Assembly (NCBI GenBank): GCA_947625775.1
Contig: CANQPM010000005.1
Location: forward strand, 124,001 to 188,000
Source of the DNA: an uncultured Lachnospiraceae bacterium
Lineage (GTDB): Bacteria; Bacillota; Clostridia; Lachnospirales; Lachnospiraceae
Direction of reading: 5' to 3'
DNA: 64,000 bases
Shown: piece after piece, positions 50,985 to 59,842 of the stretch
Layout of the letters: each line of letters begins with the position of its first letter
How positions within the stretch are numbered: position 1 is the stretch's first letter
Notes under the pieces: generated by a model
What the model was told of the DNA's origin: nothing
Seen by the model: the letters and a program-made list of their open reading frames with translations, nothing else
Database searches by the model: none
Made by a program: the position numbers and the translations under genes

Positions 50985-51683
50985 GTGAAAGACCTTTTTC
51001 TGCTGGAGGACGATTTGAGCCTGATAAACGGGCTTTCCTTTGCTATAAAGAAACAGGGTTATGGATTGACTGTGGCACGCACTGCGGGGGAGGCGGATGC
51101 GCTGTGGGAGGAGGGCAGATATCGTCTTGCCATTTTAGATGTATCACTGCCCGATGGTTCAGGCTTTGACTTTTGCAGGAAAATTCGGCAGAGCTCTATG
51201 ATACCGATTATGTTTCTCACTGCAGCTGATGATGAAACGGACATAATCATGGGGCTTGACATAGGGGGCGATGATTATATCACGAAGCCTTTCAAGCTTG
51301 CCGTATTCCTGTCAAGGCTGAATGCGTTGCTGCGCAGGAGCGAAGGCTTTGGCACACAGGCGGGTGAGCTTTGCTCCGATGATATTAGCGTGAGACTCAC
51401 AAGGGGCGAGGTCTGGAAAGCGGGCAGGCGGATTGACCTGACGGCGAGTGAATACAAGCTGCTGTGCTTTTTTATGGAAAATTCTAATCAGGTGCTTTCC
51501 GCTGAACAGATTTTGGGTAGGCTGTGGGACTGCGACGAAAATTTTATAGACAACAATTCGCTTACCGTGTATATCCGCAGGCTCCGCACGAAGATTGAGG
51601 ACAATCCCAGTGAGCCGAGGCATATCGTGACAGTCCGTGGAATGGGATATAAATGGAATGTTTCTGGCAGAGGTGAGAGATGA
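50985..51683 (+). CDS. OmpR-type response regulator of an ABC-linked two-component system
   Basis: A 232-residue regulator: receiver with acidic residues EDD at 8-10, phospho-Asp52 and Lys101, and a Trans_reg_C winged helix (about 130-230: LTASEYKLLCFFMENSNQVLS, SLTVYIRRLRTKIED, VRGMGYKW). The start is GTG 50985 with GGAGC upstream. It overlaps the kinase gene by 4 nt. Order regulator-kinase-ATPase-permease matches Bce/Psd/VraSR-like peptide antibiotic response modules. Confidence 0.9.
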   Translation: MKDLFLLEDDLSLINGLSFAIKKQGYGLTVARTAGEADALWEEGRYRLAILDVSLPDGSGFDFCRKIRQSSMIPIMFLTAADDETDIIMGLDIGGDDYITKPFKLAVFLSRLNALLRRSEGFGTQAGELCSDDISVRLTRGEVWKAGRRIDLTASEYKLLCFFMENSNQVLSAEQILGRLWDCDENFIDNNSLTVYIRRLRTKIEDNPSEPRHIVTVRGMGYKWNVSGRGER

Positions 51684-52702
51684 AGATATTTGCAGACCGA
51701 AAAATTAAAGCCCTTTTTGCGGGCATTTTGTCCTGTGTTTTATCCGCTATGACAGCATTGGCGCTATTGTTTTCGTTTGACGGGGGCAGAGCGGCGCTGT
51801 ATGTTGTGGCGGTTTTTTTGTGCGAGGGAGTCGGCGAGTTATTTTTGTGTGTCAGGTATTTTGAGATGCAGCACAGTGCCATGGAAGATGCTGTTTCGCA
51901 GATTGAGGAATATATATCGGGCAATATGGACGCATATATAGAGTGCAATGACGAGGGTGAGCTTTGCAGGTTGTTTCACGAGATAAACTCGCTGGCGGAG
52001 ATTTTGAATGCCCATTCGGAAAGAGAAAAGAACGCCAAAAAATTCCTGCAGGATACGATATCCGACATTTCGCATCAGCTGAAAACCCCGCTTGCCGCGC
52101 TCAATATTTACAACGGAATACTTTATGAGGCGGAGGAGCTGTCGGATATTAGGGAAATCTGCCAGATGTCAGAGCAGGAGCTTGACCGCATTGAAACGCT
52201 GGTGCAGAACCTTTTGAAGCTTGCGAGGCTTGACGCTGGCACAATCGTGTTGGAAAAATCAGTGGTGAATGTGGCGGAGCTTGCCGCGGGCGCAAAAAGA
52301 CAGTTTTTGTTCCGCGCAAGACAGGAGAAAAAGGAAATACGCCTGTCGGGCGGCGATGACGTTATGCTCTGCTGTGACAGGACTTGGCTGCAGGAGGCGC
52401 TTGGGAACTTGATAAAAAATGCCCTTGACCATACTGATGAGGGAGGGCTTGTCTGTGTGGAATGGAGCGCATTCGCGTCGGTCGTGCGCATTGCGATAAG
52501 GGACGACGGCTGCGGCATACATCAGGAGGACTTGTATCATATTTTTAAGAGATTTTACAGAAGCCGTTTTTCAAAGGACACGCAGGGGCTGGGGCTTGGA
52601 CTGACGCTGGCAAAGGCGATAGTGGAGGCTCACGATGGCACGATAGAGGTGGACAGCGAGCTGGGCAGGGGAGCTTTATTTACGATGAATTTTCTTGTAT
52701 GA
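51680..52702 (+). CDS. Sensor histidine kinase
   Basis: A 340-residue kinase with two N-terminal membrane helices separated by a very short outside loop (about 10-32 and 38-58), a HAMP-like linker, a HisKA domain with His132 (ISHQLKTPL), and HATPase motifs NLIKNALDHT, IRDDGCGI and GLGLGLTLAKAIVEAHDG. The almost missing external domain is the intramembrane-sensing type; such kinases often sense through the ABC permease of the same locus, here 53726. It overlaps the regulator gene. Confidence 0.9.
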   Translation: MKIFADRKIKALFAGILSCVLSAMTALALLFSFDGGRAALYVVAVFLCEGVGELFLCVRYFEMQHSAMEDAVSQIEEYISGNMDAYIECNDEGELCRLFHEINSLAEILNAHSEREKNAKKFLQDTISDISHQLKTPLAALNIYNGILYEAEELSDIREICQMSEQELDRIETLVQNLLKLARLDAGTIVLEKSVVNVAELAAGAKRQFLFRARQEKKEIRLSGGDDVMLCCDRTWLQEALGNLIKNALDHTDEGGLVCVEWSAFASVVRIAIRDDGCGIHQEDLYHIFKRFYRSRFSKDTQGLGLGLTLAKAIVEAHDGTIEVDSELGRGALFTMNFLV

Positions 52703-52787
52703 GCATTGGGAAGCCACATTCCTACAAAGCTGTAGGACGGCTGTAGGGGAGATGTAGGATTTGGCTGTTATGATAAAAAAAACATTA

Positions 52788-52828
52788 AGAAACACTAAGG
52801 CAGCAAAAGACGCTGCCCAAGTGTTTCT
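52788..52828 (+). promoter_or_regulatory. Hairpin after the kinase gene
   Basis: Outer stem AGAAACACT/AGTGTTTCT and inner stem GGCAGC/GCTGCC form one long hairpin with no T-run; it may be a weak terminator or message-processing site. Confidence 0.6.
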
Positions 52829-52837
52829 AAATGTTTA

Positions 52838-53035
52838 GAAAAATGCCAAGAGGCGGGCATTTTTCGGGGTGACATTAATATTTTGTGAAATGTTGAAGTT
52901 GGATATTTTTCATGGTGGTGTTGATGTCAATATTCCGTGAAATGCTGATGGCAGTTGTTTTCCATAAAGATTATTGATGTTAATGCTTTGTGAAATGCCA
53001 AGGGCAGGCGTTTTTCGTGAGAAATTCAAATTTAG
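52838..53035 (+). repeat. Four degenerate 47-53 nt tandem repeats before the ABC genes
   Basis: Units begin near 52838, 52885, 52937 and 52990. Each starts (G)TGAAATGC-like, has a GGC-rich centre, then TTTTTC and ends with GATGTTAAT-like sequence. They fill the space between the kinase and the ATPase gene. Confidence 0.65.
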
Positions 53036-53045
53036 GAGGTTTGAG

Positions 53046-53729
53046 ATGAATTTATTGGAAGTCAGAAATATCTGTAAGACATACGGGAGTGGCGAGACGG
53101 CTGTAAATGCCTTGAAGAATGTCAGCTTTAGCGTCGCGAAGGGCGAGTTTGTGGCGATTGTCGGCGAGTCGGGGTCTGGCAAGACCACGCTTTTGAATAT
53201 GCTCGGCGCACTTGATACACCGACTTCGGGCAAAGTGCTGATTGACGGCAAGGACACGTTTTCAATGAAGGAGAGGGAGCTTACTGTGTTCCGCAGGCGC
53301 AATATCGGCTTTATATTTCAGTCGTTTAACCTGATACCAGAGCTTACAGTGGAGCAGAATATGGTGTTTCCTGTCCTGCTTGATTACCAGAAGCCAAACG
53401 GGCGGTATATGGAGGAGCTGCTTGAAGCGCTGAAGCTAAAGGAGCGGCGCAGGCATCTGCCAAGCCAGCTTTCGGGTGGGCAGCAGCAGAGGGTGGCAAT
53501 CGGACGCGCGCTTATGACACGTCCGTCACTTATTCTTGCCGACGAGCCGACAGGCAACCTTGACTCGCAGAATAGCAGCGAGGTTATCGCTATGTTAAAA
53601 GAAGCGTCAAAAAAGTACGAGCAGACAATCATTATGATTACGCACAACCGCGGCATCGCGCAGACAGCCGACCGCGTGCTGCAGGTTTCAGACGGCGTGC
53701 TTGCCGATTTGGGGAGGTGCGGCGAATGA
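53046..53729 (+). CDS. ABC transporter ATPase, MacB/LolD/BceA type
   Basis: A 227-residue ATPase: Walker A GESGSGKT (40-47), Q-loop [11 protein letters not shown], signature [16 protein letters not shown], Walker [13 protein letters not shown] and switch His ITHNRGIA. This is the subgroup that works with FtsX-like permeases on peptides or lipoproteins. ATG 53046 has AGGAGG upstream; earlier in-frame ATGs lie in the repeats and are rejected. It overlaps the permease gene by 4 nt. Confidence 0.93.
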   Translation: MNLLEVRNICKTYGSGETAVNALKNVSFSVAKGEFVAIVGESGSGKTTLLNMLGALDTPTSGKVLIDGKDTFSMKERELTVFRRRNIGFIFQSFNLIPELTVEQNMVFPVLLDYQKPNGRYMEELLEALKLKERRRHLPSQLSGGQQQRVAIGRALMTRPSLILADEPTGNLDSQNSSEVIAMLKEASKKYEQTIIMITHNRGIAQTADRVLQVSDGVLADLGRCGE

Positions 53730-55741
53730 AAAGCTATCTTGGGCTTATACCGATTTCAGCGCGCGTGCATAAACGCCAGAGCCGTATGACGCGGATTTGC
53801 ATTATTCTTGCCGTGTTCCTTGTGACTTCTATTTTTTCCATGGCGGAGATGTTTACGAGGGCAGAGCTGGAAAGCATGAGAAATAAGCATGGCGACTGGC
53901 ATATCGCGCTGTGCGGCATAACAGAGGAAACGGCGGCGCGGATAATCGAAAATGAAGATATTGCCTTTTCGGAATGGAAAGACACAGCCCGTGAAGATGC
54001 TGATGAAGGCTATGATTTCCCGCAGCTTTATATTAAGTTTAAAAGTGAGCGCGGTCTGAAAAAAACAATAGACGGCGTAAAGCGAAGATATAATCTTTCA
54101 GATGCCAATATAAAGGAAAACACGGGTGTTCTGCTGGCGCTTGGGGCGAGCAGCCGCGGGAAGGCAGACGGGTTATACCCCTTGGCGGCAGCCTGTTTTG
54201 TAATCATACTGGCGGCGGGAGTGTTTATGATTTCAAGCTGCATGAACAGCAACGTGGCGCAGCGGACAAAATTTTTTGGAATGCTTAGGTGCATAGGCGC
54301 AAGCAGGCATCAGATTGTGCGTTTCGTGAGGTTTGAGGCGCTAAACTGGTGCAAAACGGCAATTCCAATTGGCTGTCTGTCAGGCGTTGCCGTCTGTCAG
54401 GCGGCGTGCGTGCTGCTGAAGCTTCTCGTAAAGGGCGAATTTGCCGATATGCCGCTTTTTGCCGTGAGCGTGAGCGGGATTTTGTGTGGCGCGGCAGTCG
54501 GCGTTATCACGGTGCTTTTCGCGGCGGCAGCTCCTGCAAGAAAGGCGGCAGCAGTACCGCCAGTGGCGGCGGTATCGGGAAACGCCGATAAGCCTAAGAA
54601 TATCACCAATTCGGCAAACACAAGGCTTTTCAAGGTGGAAATATCCCTTGGAGTCCGCCACGCGGCAGAGGCTAGGAAAAACCTGTTTCTTATGACGGGT
54701 TCATTTGCACTTACGATTGCGCTGTTTTTGGTTTTTTCGGGCTGCTTTGACCTTGTGCAAAGGCTCCTTCCGTCGGAGAGCGATTTTGCGCCTGACTTTG
54801 TGATTGCAAGCGCGGAAAATGACAATTCTCTGGACAAAAGCCTTGCGGAGCGGATTAGGGAAATACAGGGCGTAAGCGATGTTATCGGCACAATGTACGC
54901 GGTCGCGCTTCCTGTAAAGATTAACGGCGATGCGGCTGTGATAGACTTGATTTCCTACGACGAATATATGTGGCGGTGGTCGGAAAAATCCATAATAAAC
55001 GGGGAAATGTCAAAGGCTTATGGCGATTCAGGCTATGCAATGACGGTTTTTGCTCAGGATAGCAGGCTAGATGTGGGTGACAGGATAGAGCTTGGTAGCG
55101 GAGAGCTTGAGATAGCCTGTGTTGCCTCTGAAGGAATAGGCAGCGTCAGCAGCTCGGCGGTGGTCGTCTGCTCCGAGGAAACATTTGAGCGTCTCGTAGG
55201 CGCGAGAGGGTATATGGCAGTTTATGTCGTATTGGAAAAGGGAGCTTCGGAAGAAACTGTGGACAAAATCAGGCGCATTTCGGGAGACGGCGTATTTTCA
55301 GACCGCAGAGAGGAAATGGGTGAAATGCACGGCAGTTATTGGGTATTTCGGATTGCGGCGTATGGATTTCTGGCAATCATATCGCTTATCACCGTGCTGA
55401 ATATTATGAACAGCATTTCCATGAGCGTGTCCGCGCGGACAAGGCAGTACGGCGCAATGCGCGCTGTCGGAATGGAAAGCCGCCAGATGACGAGAATGAT
55501 AGCGGCAGAGGCGGCAGCATATGCGGTATGCGGCATGGCGGTCGGGCTAGTGCTGGGGCTTGCGCTTCATTACCTGATTTATGAGAAGCTTATCATCACG
55601 CATTTTGGCGGCGCGTGGAATGTGCCGTTTGCTGCTGTTGGGAGTGTAGCTTTGCTGGTTTTTGTTTCGTGCGTTGCGGCGGTGTATGCGCCAGCGAAGC
55701 GGATAGGCGGTATGGTGATTACGGATGTTATAAATGATTAG
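53726..55741 (+). CDS. FtsX-like ABC permease (mechanotransmission type)
   Basis: A 671-residue membrane protein with two FtsX/MacB-type units. First: one helix near the N-terminus, an external domain of about 110 residues, then three helices (about 150-260). Second: a helix near 320, an external domain of about 210 residues and three C-terminal helices with [16 protein letters not shown]. The first unit has the matching [19 protein letters not shown] 53726 follows GGGAGG and overlaps the ATPase gene. Probable role: resistance to, or sensing of, an antimicrobial peptide with the linked kinase (inference from context). Confidence 0.88.
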   Translation: MKSYLGLIPISARVHKRQSRMTRICIILAVFLVTSIFSMAEMFTRAELESMRNKHGDWHIALCGITEETAARIIENEDIAFSEWKDTAREDADEGYDFPQLYIKFKSERGLKKTIDGVKRRYNLSDANIKENTGVLLALGASSRGKADGLYPLAAACFVIILAAGVFMISSCMNSNVAQRTKFFGMLRCIGASRHQIVRFVRFEALNWCKTAIPIGCLSGVAVCQAACVLLKLLVKGEFADMPLFAVSVSGILCGAAVGVITVLFAAAAPARKAAAVPPVAAVSGNADKPKNITNSANTRLFKVEISLGVRHAAEARKNLFLMTGSFALTIALFLVFSGCFDLVQRLLPSESDFAPDFVIASAENDNSLDKSLAERIREIQGVSDVIGTMYAVALPVKINGDAAVIDLISYDEYMWRWSEKSIINGEMSKAYGDSGYAMTVFAQDSRLDVGDRIELGSGELEIACVASEGIGSVSSSAVVVCSEETFERLVGARGYMAVYVVLEKGASEETVDKIRRISGDGVFSDRREEMGEMHGSYWVFRIAAYGFLAIISLITVLNIMNSISMSVSARTRQYGAMRAVGMESRQMTRMIAAEAAAYAVCGMAVGLVLGLALHYLIYEKLIITHFGGAWNVPFAAVGSVALLVFVSCVAAVYAPAKRIGGMVITDVIND

Positions 55742-56012
55742 ACAGTAGTGTTATCTAGCTGGGGAGGATAAACGACGAGCAGAGAGATAGAGGCAAATGA
55801 TGTAACATTACTTTAGCGGAAGATGTTGAAAATCAATTCAGACGGTAACTGTCGGGCAAAATTAAGTAGAGATGTGTCAATATTCTAAAAGTTTTTTGAA
55901 AAAGTGTCGATATATATTAAAATTAATTGATAAAAAATAGCAGAAACAACTAGGCTAACGCTTAGAGCGGGAATTGGAAAAGGATTTTACAAATAGAGCG
56001 GAGGGATTTTCT

Positions 56013-56243
56013 ATGAGCATTGCATTAAATAATAATTACATTAATAGCAATTACAGCGGTAACTCTACTGTTCAGACATCTGCCAAAGCGCCGCAATCAA
56101 CGGAAGGTGAATCGATGACGTTTGACCGTGAACTGTCAAATATGAAGTCTAAGCCATCTGGTAGTTTTGTGACTCCAATTACAGAAGAAGATGTCCGCAG
56201 AATTTGGGATGAAAAGGTGCAGGCTAATCGGATAAAAAGATGA
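56013..56243 (+). CDS. Small protein of unknown function
   Basis: A 76-residue Asn/Ser-rich N-terminus followed by TFDRELSNMK and VTPITEEDVRRIWDEKV. Nothing is recognised. ATG 56013 follows CGGAGGGA at a good distance. It overlaps the next small gene by 4 nt (ATGA), which argues that both are real. The preceding 271 nt hold nothing that I recognise. Confidence 0.55.
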   Translation: MSIALNNNYINSNYSGNSTVQTSAKAPQSTEGESMTFDRELSNMKSKPSGSFVTPITEEDVRRIWDEKVQANRIKR

Positions 56244-56395
56244 CTATATATGAGATGCTGGCTGCCCGCCCGTTTGCAAAAGAACTGATGTATTATTTTG
56301 AAGGTTCATCGAGATTATATACATTTGATGAATATGTCAAAGAAATGGAAAAGCAGGTCAAGGCAGCAGACGAATTGGGAGTTTACGGAGATTAA
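56240..56395 (+). CDS. Very small protein (51 residues), coupled to the gene upstream
   Basis: The frame starts with the ATG at 56240, inside the stop of the previous gene, and reads MTIYEMLAARPFAKELMYY to a TAA at 56393-56395. It is acidic and predicted mostly helical. No family is recognised. The coupled start and the absence of frame breaks support it, and it ends 4 nt before the next gene, so 56013-56975 may be a three-gene unit. Confidence 0.5.
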   Translation: MTIYEMLAARPFAKELMYYFEGSSRLYTFDEYVKEMEKQVKAADELGVYGD

Positions 56396-56399
56396 ACGA

Positions 56400-56975
56400 A
56401 TGGAATTTAGGAACTTATTGAAAGCTCAAAACCGAGATGAGCTGCGGCAATGGCTCCTATTAAATCACGACAAAGAAAACGAATGCTGGGTTGTCGTCAA
56501 GCGTGGTCGCCCTGTTGATGATGAAACATTTTGGTACATTGATGCGGTGGAAGAAGCCATGTGTTTTGGCTGGATTGACAGTACCACAAAGAAAATGGAT
56601 AATGGCGTTACTGCACAAAGATTAGCTCCTCGAAGAAAAGGAAGTTTATGGTCTGAACTGAATAAAGAACGCTGTCGCAGAATGGAGCGGTTGGGGCGAA
56701 TGACAGATGCTGGTCGTGCTGTGCTGCCGGATATGACGGAGAAAGGTTTTGTGATTGACAGCGATATTTTAAAGGCGTTGCAAGCCGACGCAGAGGTTTG
56801 GAAGAATTTTCAAAGTTTTCCGCCACTCTATCAGCGTGTAAGGATTGATACGATCCAGATTAAGAAAAAACAGCCGGAACTTTTCCAGAGCCGCTTACAG
56901 AAGCTTTTAGATAACACCAAAGCAGGCATTATGTATGGCGAATGGAATGACAATGGACGGCTGCTTGCAGAATAA
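56400..56975 (+). CDS. YdeI/OmpD-associated family protein
   Basis: A 191-residue protein with the family pattern: LRQWLLLNHDKENECWVVVKRG, YIDAVEEAMCFGWIDSTTKKMD, RRKGSLWSELNKERCRRMERLGRMTDAG. Members have been linked to bacteriocin protection (YdeI) but the biochemical role is uncertain. ATG 56400 follows CGGAG; an earlier in-frame start at 56298 would overlap the small gene. Codon use differs from the core genes to the left, in keeping with an accessory region. Confidence 0.8.
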   Translation: MEFRNLLKAQNRDELRQWLLLNHDKENECWVVVKRGRPVDDETFWYIDAVEEAMCFGWIDSTTKKMDNGVTAQRLAPRRKGSLWSELNKERCRRMERLGRMTDAGRAVLPDMTEKGFVIDSDILKALQADAEVWKNFQSFPPLYQRVRIDTIQIKKKQPELFQSRLQKLLDNTKAGIMYGEWNDNGRLLAE

Positions 56976-56999
56976 TCGCTGTTTGCGGAGGAAATGAGT

Positions 57000-57380
57000 A
57001 TGAAAAGGATTTTATCATTATTATTAAGTTTAACATGTGTTCTTGCATTGATTGGTTGTTCGTCTTATTCTCCAAATGGTGCGGGAGTTGAAAAGCCTTA
57101 TGCTGGAGCACCCAAAATTGTCTTGAATGGTTATAACTATTTTGCATCAGATCTGGTTATCTTGAATGAACTGCCAGAGGGATATTCTTATGCTGGTGAA
57201 CTGACTGACGCAGAAAAAGAGTATGCTCACATAAATGGAAGTAAGTATTACATTCAAGAAGGTATGGAAACAATTGAAGATTTCTATGTATATCAAGAAT
57301 GTGGAACCATAATAAGTGATAATGAAGTAGACAACACTAAAAGACAATGGGCTTATCTGAAATGGAGTAAAGAGCAATAA
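57000..57380 (+). CDS. Small lipoprotein
   Basis: A 126-residue lipoprotein: signal peptide, lipobox ALIGC (Cys20), a Ser/Gly-rich spacer, and a domain with DLVILNELPEGYSYAGELT and YYIQEGMETIEDFYVYQECGT. It resembles short uncharacterised lipoproteins of Clostridia. ATG 57000 is preferred over 56994 because CGGAGGA is 7-8 nt upstream of it. Confidence 0.7.
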   Translation: MKRILSLLLSLTCVLALIGCSSYSPNGAGVEKPYAGAPKIVLNGYNYFASDLVILNELPEGYSYAGELTDAEKEYAHINGSKYYIQEGMETIEDFYVYQECGTIISDNEVDNTKRQWAYLKWSKEQ

Positions 57381-57417
57381 CACTTCCTGTTTGTATAGGG
57401 ATTGCAAACTGCATAGG

Positions 57418-57597
57418 TCATCCTTGCCCCCCCTTGATGATAAAGTCAATCTCACATCCAAGCATGTTGCCAAGGATCTTATCCTGGCGCTGCACCAGTT
57501 CACCGTAATCATGAGCTTCATCTTCCACAAGATTGATCATCATCTCAGAAAAGCAAGAGCCTATCTTTCTGCGCTTGTAAAAAAGCAGAATACGGAA
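57418..57597 (-). pseudogene. Fragment of an unidentified protein gene
   Basis: A 59-codon minus-strand frame, flanked by a stop at 57598-57600 and without a start codon or ribosome binding site, reads like real protein: FYKRRKIGSC, MMINLVEDEAHDYGELV, RQDKILGNMLGCEIDFII, ending GGQG. The frame is open in keeping with coding composition, so it is probably the 3' part of a lost gene. The family is not recognised. The plus-strand frame over the same bases is a shadow. Confidence 0.45.
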
Positions 57598-57632
57598 TTA
57601 CGCAGGATCATCGCTCATTACATGGTATTGGA

Positions 57633-57869
57633 TTGTTGAATGTGAAACGGGAGATTGAGAAATATATGGGGGATTTGAAAATCAGTACAAAGAAAAATGA
57701 GTTTAGGGTAAACCAAGAGTGCGCGACATATGTAGAGATGCGGGCATTGGAAGCACATCTTGGCGTTGAAAAGCGGAATGGTTATTCACCACTTCCTATG
57801 GGCGGTTACGGAGAGATGGGATTGAATGACAGAGGAAACTTTATGGATATGTTTGAGAAGGCAGTTTGA
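57633..57869 (+). pseudogene. Possible N-terminally truncated small gene
   Basis: A 78-codon frame beginning with TTG at 57633, without a ribosome binding site, ending in VEMRALEAHLGVEKRNGY, LPMGGYGEMGLNDRGNFMD. The C-terminal half looks protein-like, the beginning arbitrary. It lies next to another gene fragment (57418-57597). It could be a real small gene or the tail of a broken one; no family is recognised. Confidence 0.4.
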
Positions 57870-57899
57870 AATATAGAAGCGAGATAGAGGAGAACAACG

Positions 57900-58493
57900 A
57901 TGATTTCGGAAATTTTTGATAGACGAAGCATAAGGAAATTTACCGATAAGCCTATATCGCAAAAAGATATTACAGATATTATCCAAAGTGGAATAAAGGC
58001 TCCTTCTTCTAAAAACAGACAACCTTGGAAGTACATTGTGATACAGGGAAATGCCAAGGAAGAAATGTTGAAGGTTTTCCGTCAGGGAATTGAAAGGGAA
58101 GAAAATGATAGCGCATTATTGCCAGAAAGCCGACAATATATAACCTCGGCAAAATACACCGTTGATATAATGGCAGAAGCGCCAACCATAGTTTTTGTAG
58201 TCAATTCACTGGGGAAAAGTATTTTATCAGAATTAACACCAGAAGAACGCATTTTTGAAATCTGTAATATTCAAAGCATAGGCGCCTCCATACAAAATAT
58301 GCTCCTTGCCGCTACTGAAAAAGGAATAGGCAGCCTTTGGATATGCGACATTTATTTTGCATATTTAGAATTGTGCAAATGGCTGAATAGTGACGGACAA
58401 CTTGTTGCGGCTATAGCATTTGGTTATCCAAACGAATTTCCGAAAGAAAGACCACGCAGGAAAATTGATGATGTAATTGAGTGGAGAAACTAA
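57900..58493 (+). CDS. Nitroreductase family protein
   Basis: A 197-residue FMN-dependent oxidoreductase. Motifs: FDRRSIRKFTDKPIS (phosphate-contacting Arg pair), GIKAPSSKNRQPWKYIVI and GIGSLWICDIYFA. The family reduces nitro compounds, quinones or enones with NAD(P)H and works as a dimer. GAGGAG precedes the ATG. The specific substrate is not evident. It lies among accessory genes. Confidence 0.88.
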   Translation: MISEIFDRRSIRKFTDKPISQKDITDIIQSGIKAPSSKNRQPWKYIVIQGNAKEEMLKVFRQGIEREENDSALLPESRQYITSAKYTVDIMAEAPTIVFVVNSLGKSILSELTPEERIFEICNIQSIGASIQNMLLAATEKGIGSLWICDIYFAYLELCKWLNSDGQLVAAIAFGYPNEFPKERPRRKIDDVIEWRN

Positions 58494-58665
58494 CTAAGCG
58501 AAATAACAAATTTCCGTTGTGGAGCTGAACAAATTCAGAATTTTGAATAACATCTATACGCTTTTGCGTTAGGGACAGGATATTTAATGAAAACTTCATA
58601 AAAGAATACGTATGATTATGGTAGAATAATAAACACATGAGTAGGTATGTATGGAGGTAAAAATA

Positions 58666-59802
58666 ATGAAAAAGAGCTTAGCGGCGATATTACCAATGAT
58701 ATTTGTTTTGATGATAACAGGGTGCGGCAATTCAAACAGTGCAGAATCTCCTGCTGAAATTGATGGTCAGCTATCGAAAAATGCCGAACAGGCAGATGCG
58801 GGGGAAAAAGCAGTATCCGAATCCACTGATTATGTAGCAGGATTAGAGGATGAAGCTGCCAAGGAACTGACAATGGACGCTCTTTTGGAATTGTATGAAA
58901 ACGGCGGTCTGGCATTAAAAGTGGAAGAAGAAGGTCTGGACGGATTTCTCGCATATGGGAATATGGAACTGGTTTCAGATCAGGAAGATTTCTTAACAGG
59001 ACTTTACGTCTGCAATCTTGTTTATCCGTACATATCTGAAAATGGGACAGTCCATGATAGAAATTATGAATTGCAGCTTTCCTACTGGCGTCCTGAGACG
59101 GCGGAGGAATATGGGCATACCGAAAATGAGATTGACAATATCCGACTGGTGGAAAAAGAATTTCAGGACGCCGTGCTGCTTTATGCGGTGGACGGAAAAT
59201 ATACGGTTACAAAGGATCTGGCGGGATTTTTGCAGCGGGATTACGAAATGGGCCAATATCTGACCTTTGATCTGCCGAATGACTTTGACTTTCATCTGAC
59301 TTATGATTTGCCTGATGACTTTACATGGGGAACATTTCAAAGCAACCTTACATTTTTTGACGGCTGGCTGTTAGAAGGGGAAGCGCAGGAGCCGCTTCAT
59401 GGGGAAGGCATTGCTAAGGAATGGTATTGCCCTGGAGGTATCGGCAGAGGAGAAGCCGCATCCGAGATGCTTTTGTTTGAGAGCGGGGTGCTTACGGATG
59501 TCTCCTTGATGATGAACCATACGGAACGACTCGGCGAACCAGAGATACTGGAGGGCTGTGAAGTACAGGCACTTTTGACAGAGTATGCATTTGACCTGTT
59601 CACCGCTTCTGACTGGGAGGAATATCTGTCACAGCATCCAGAAACGAAGAACGCTGCGTTACAGTCTCATTACTGGTATGTTTTTCTGGGAAAAGAAGAC
59701 AGCGAAATCTATTATGTACTGTTTTTGAATCAGGAGTATTTTACAAAAGATGATGCTGTACGCATGGCACAGTCAATCCGATTTACGGAAAAAGCATTTT
59801 GA
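58666..59802 (+). CDS. Lipoprotein of unknown function, first of two with a shared signal region
   Basis: A 378-residue lipoprotein: lipobox MITGC (Cys20), Ala/Glu-rich spacer and a large acidic, beta-rich domain with many aromatic residues (YWRPETAEEYGHTENEID, FDLPNDFDFHLTYDLPDDF with an internal near-duplication). No domain is recognised. ATG 58666 follows GGAGG; an upstream in-frame start is rejected. Twenty-two nucleotides around the lipobox are identical to those of the next lipoprotein gene. Confidence 0.7.
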   Translation: MKKSLAAILPMIFVLMITGCGNSNSAESPAEIDGQLSKNAEQADAGEKAVSESTDYVAGLEDEAAKELTMDALLELYENGGLALKVEEEGLDGFLAYGNMELVSDQEDFLTGLYVCNLVYPYISENGTVHDRNYELQLSYWRPETAEEYGHTENEIDNIRLVEKEFQDAVLLYAVDGKYTVTKDLAGFLQRDYEMGQYLTFDLPNDFDFHLTYDLPDDFTWGTFQSNLTFFDGWLLEGEAQEPLHGEGIAKEWYCPGGIGRGEAASEMLLFESGVLTDVSLMMNHTERLGEPEILEGCEVQALLTEYAFDLFTASDWEEYLSQHPETKNAALQSHYWYVFLGKEDSEIYYVLFLNQEYFTKDDAVRMAQSIRFTEKAF

Positions 59803-59842
59803 GATTTTGTATTGGGCATTAGAACATTTTCAGGGGACTATT

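Noticed and set aside
57391-57639. Plus-strand frame of 82 codons
   Set aside because: The minus-strand frame over the same bases reads as more plausible protein; the plus-strand one has no ribosome binding site and an atypical N-terminus.
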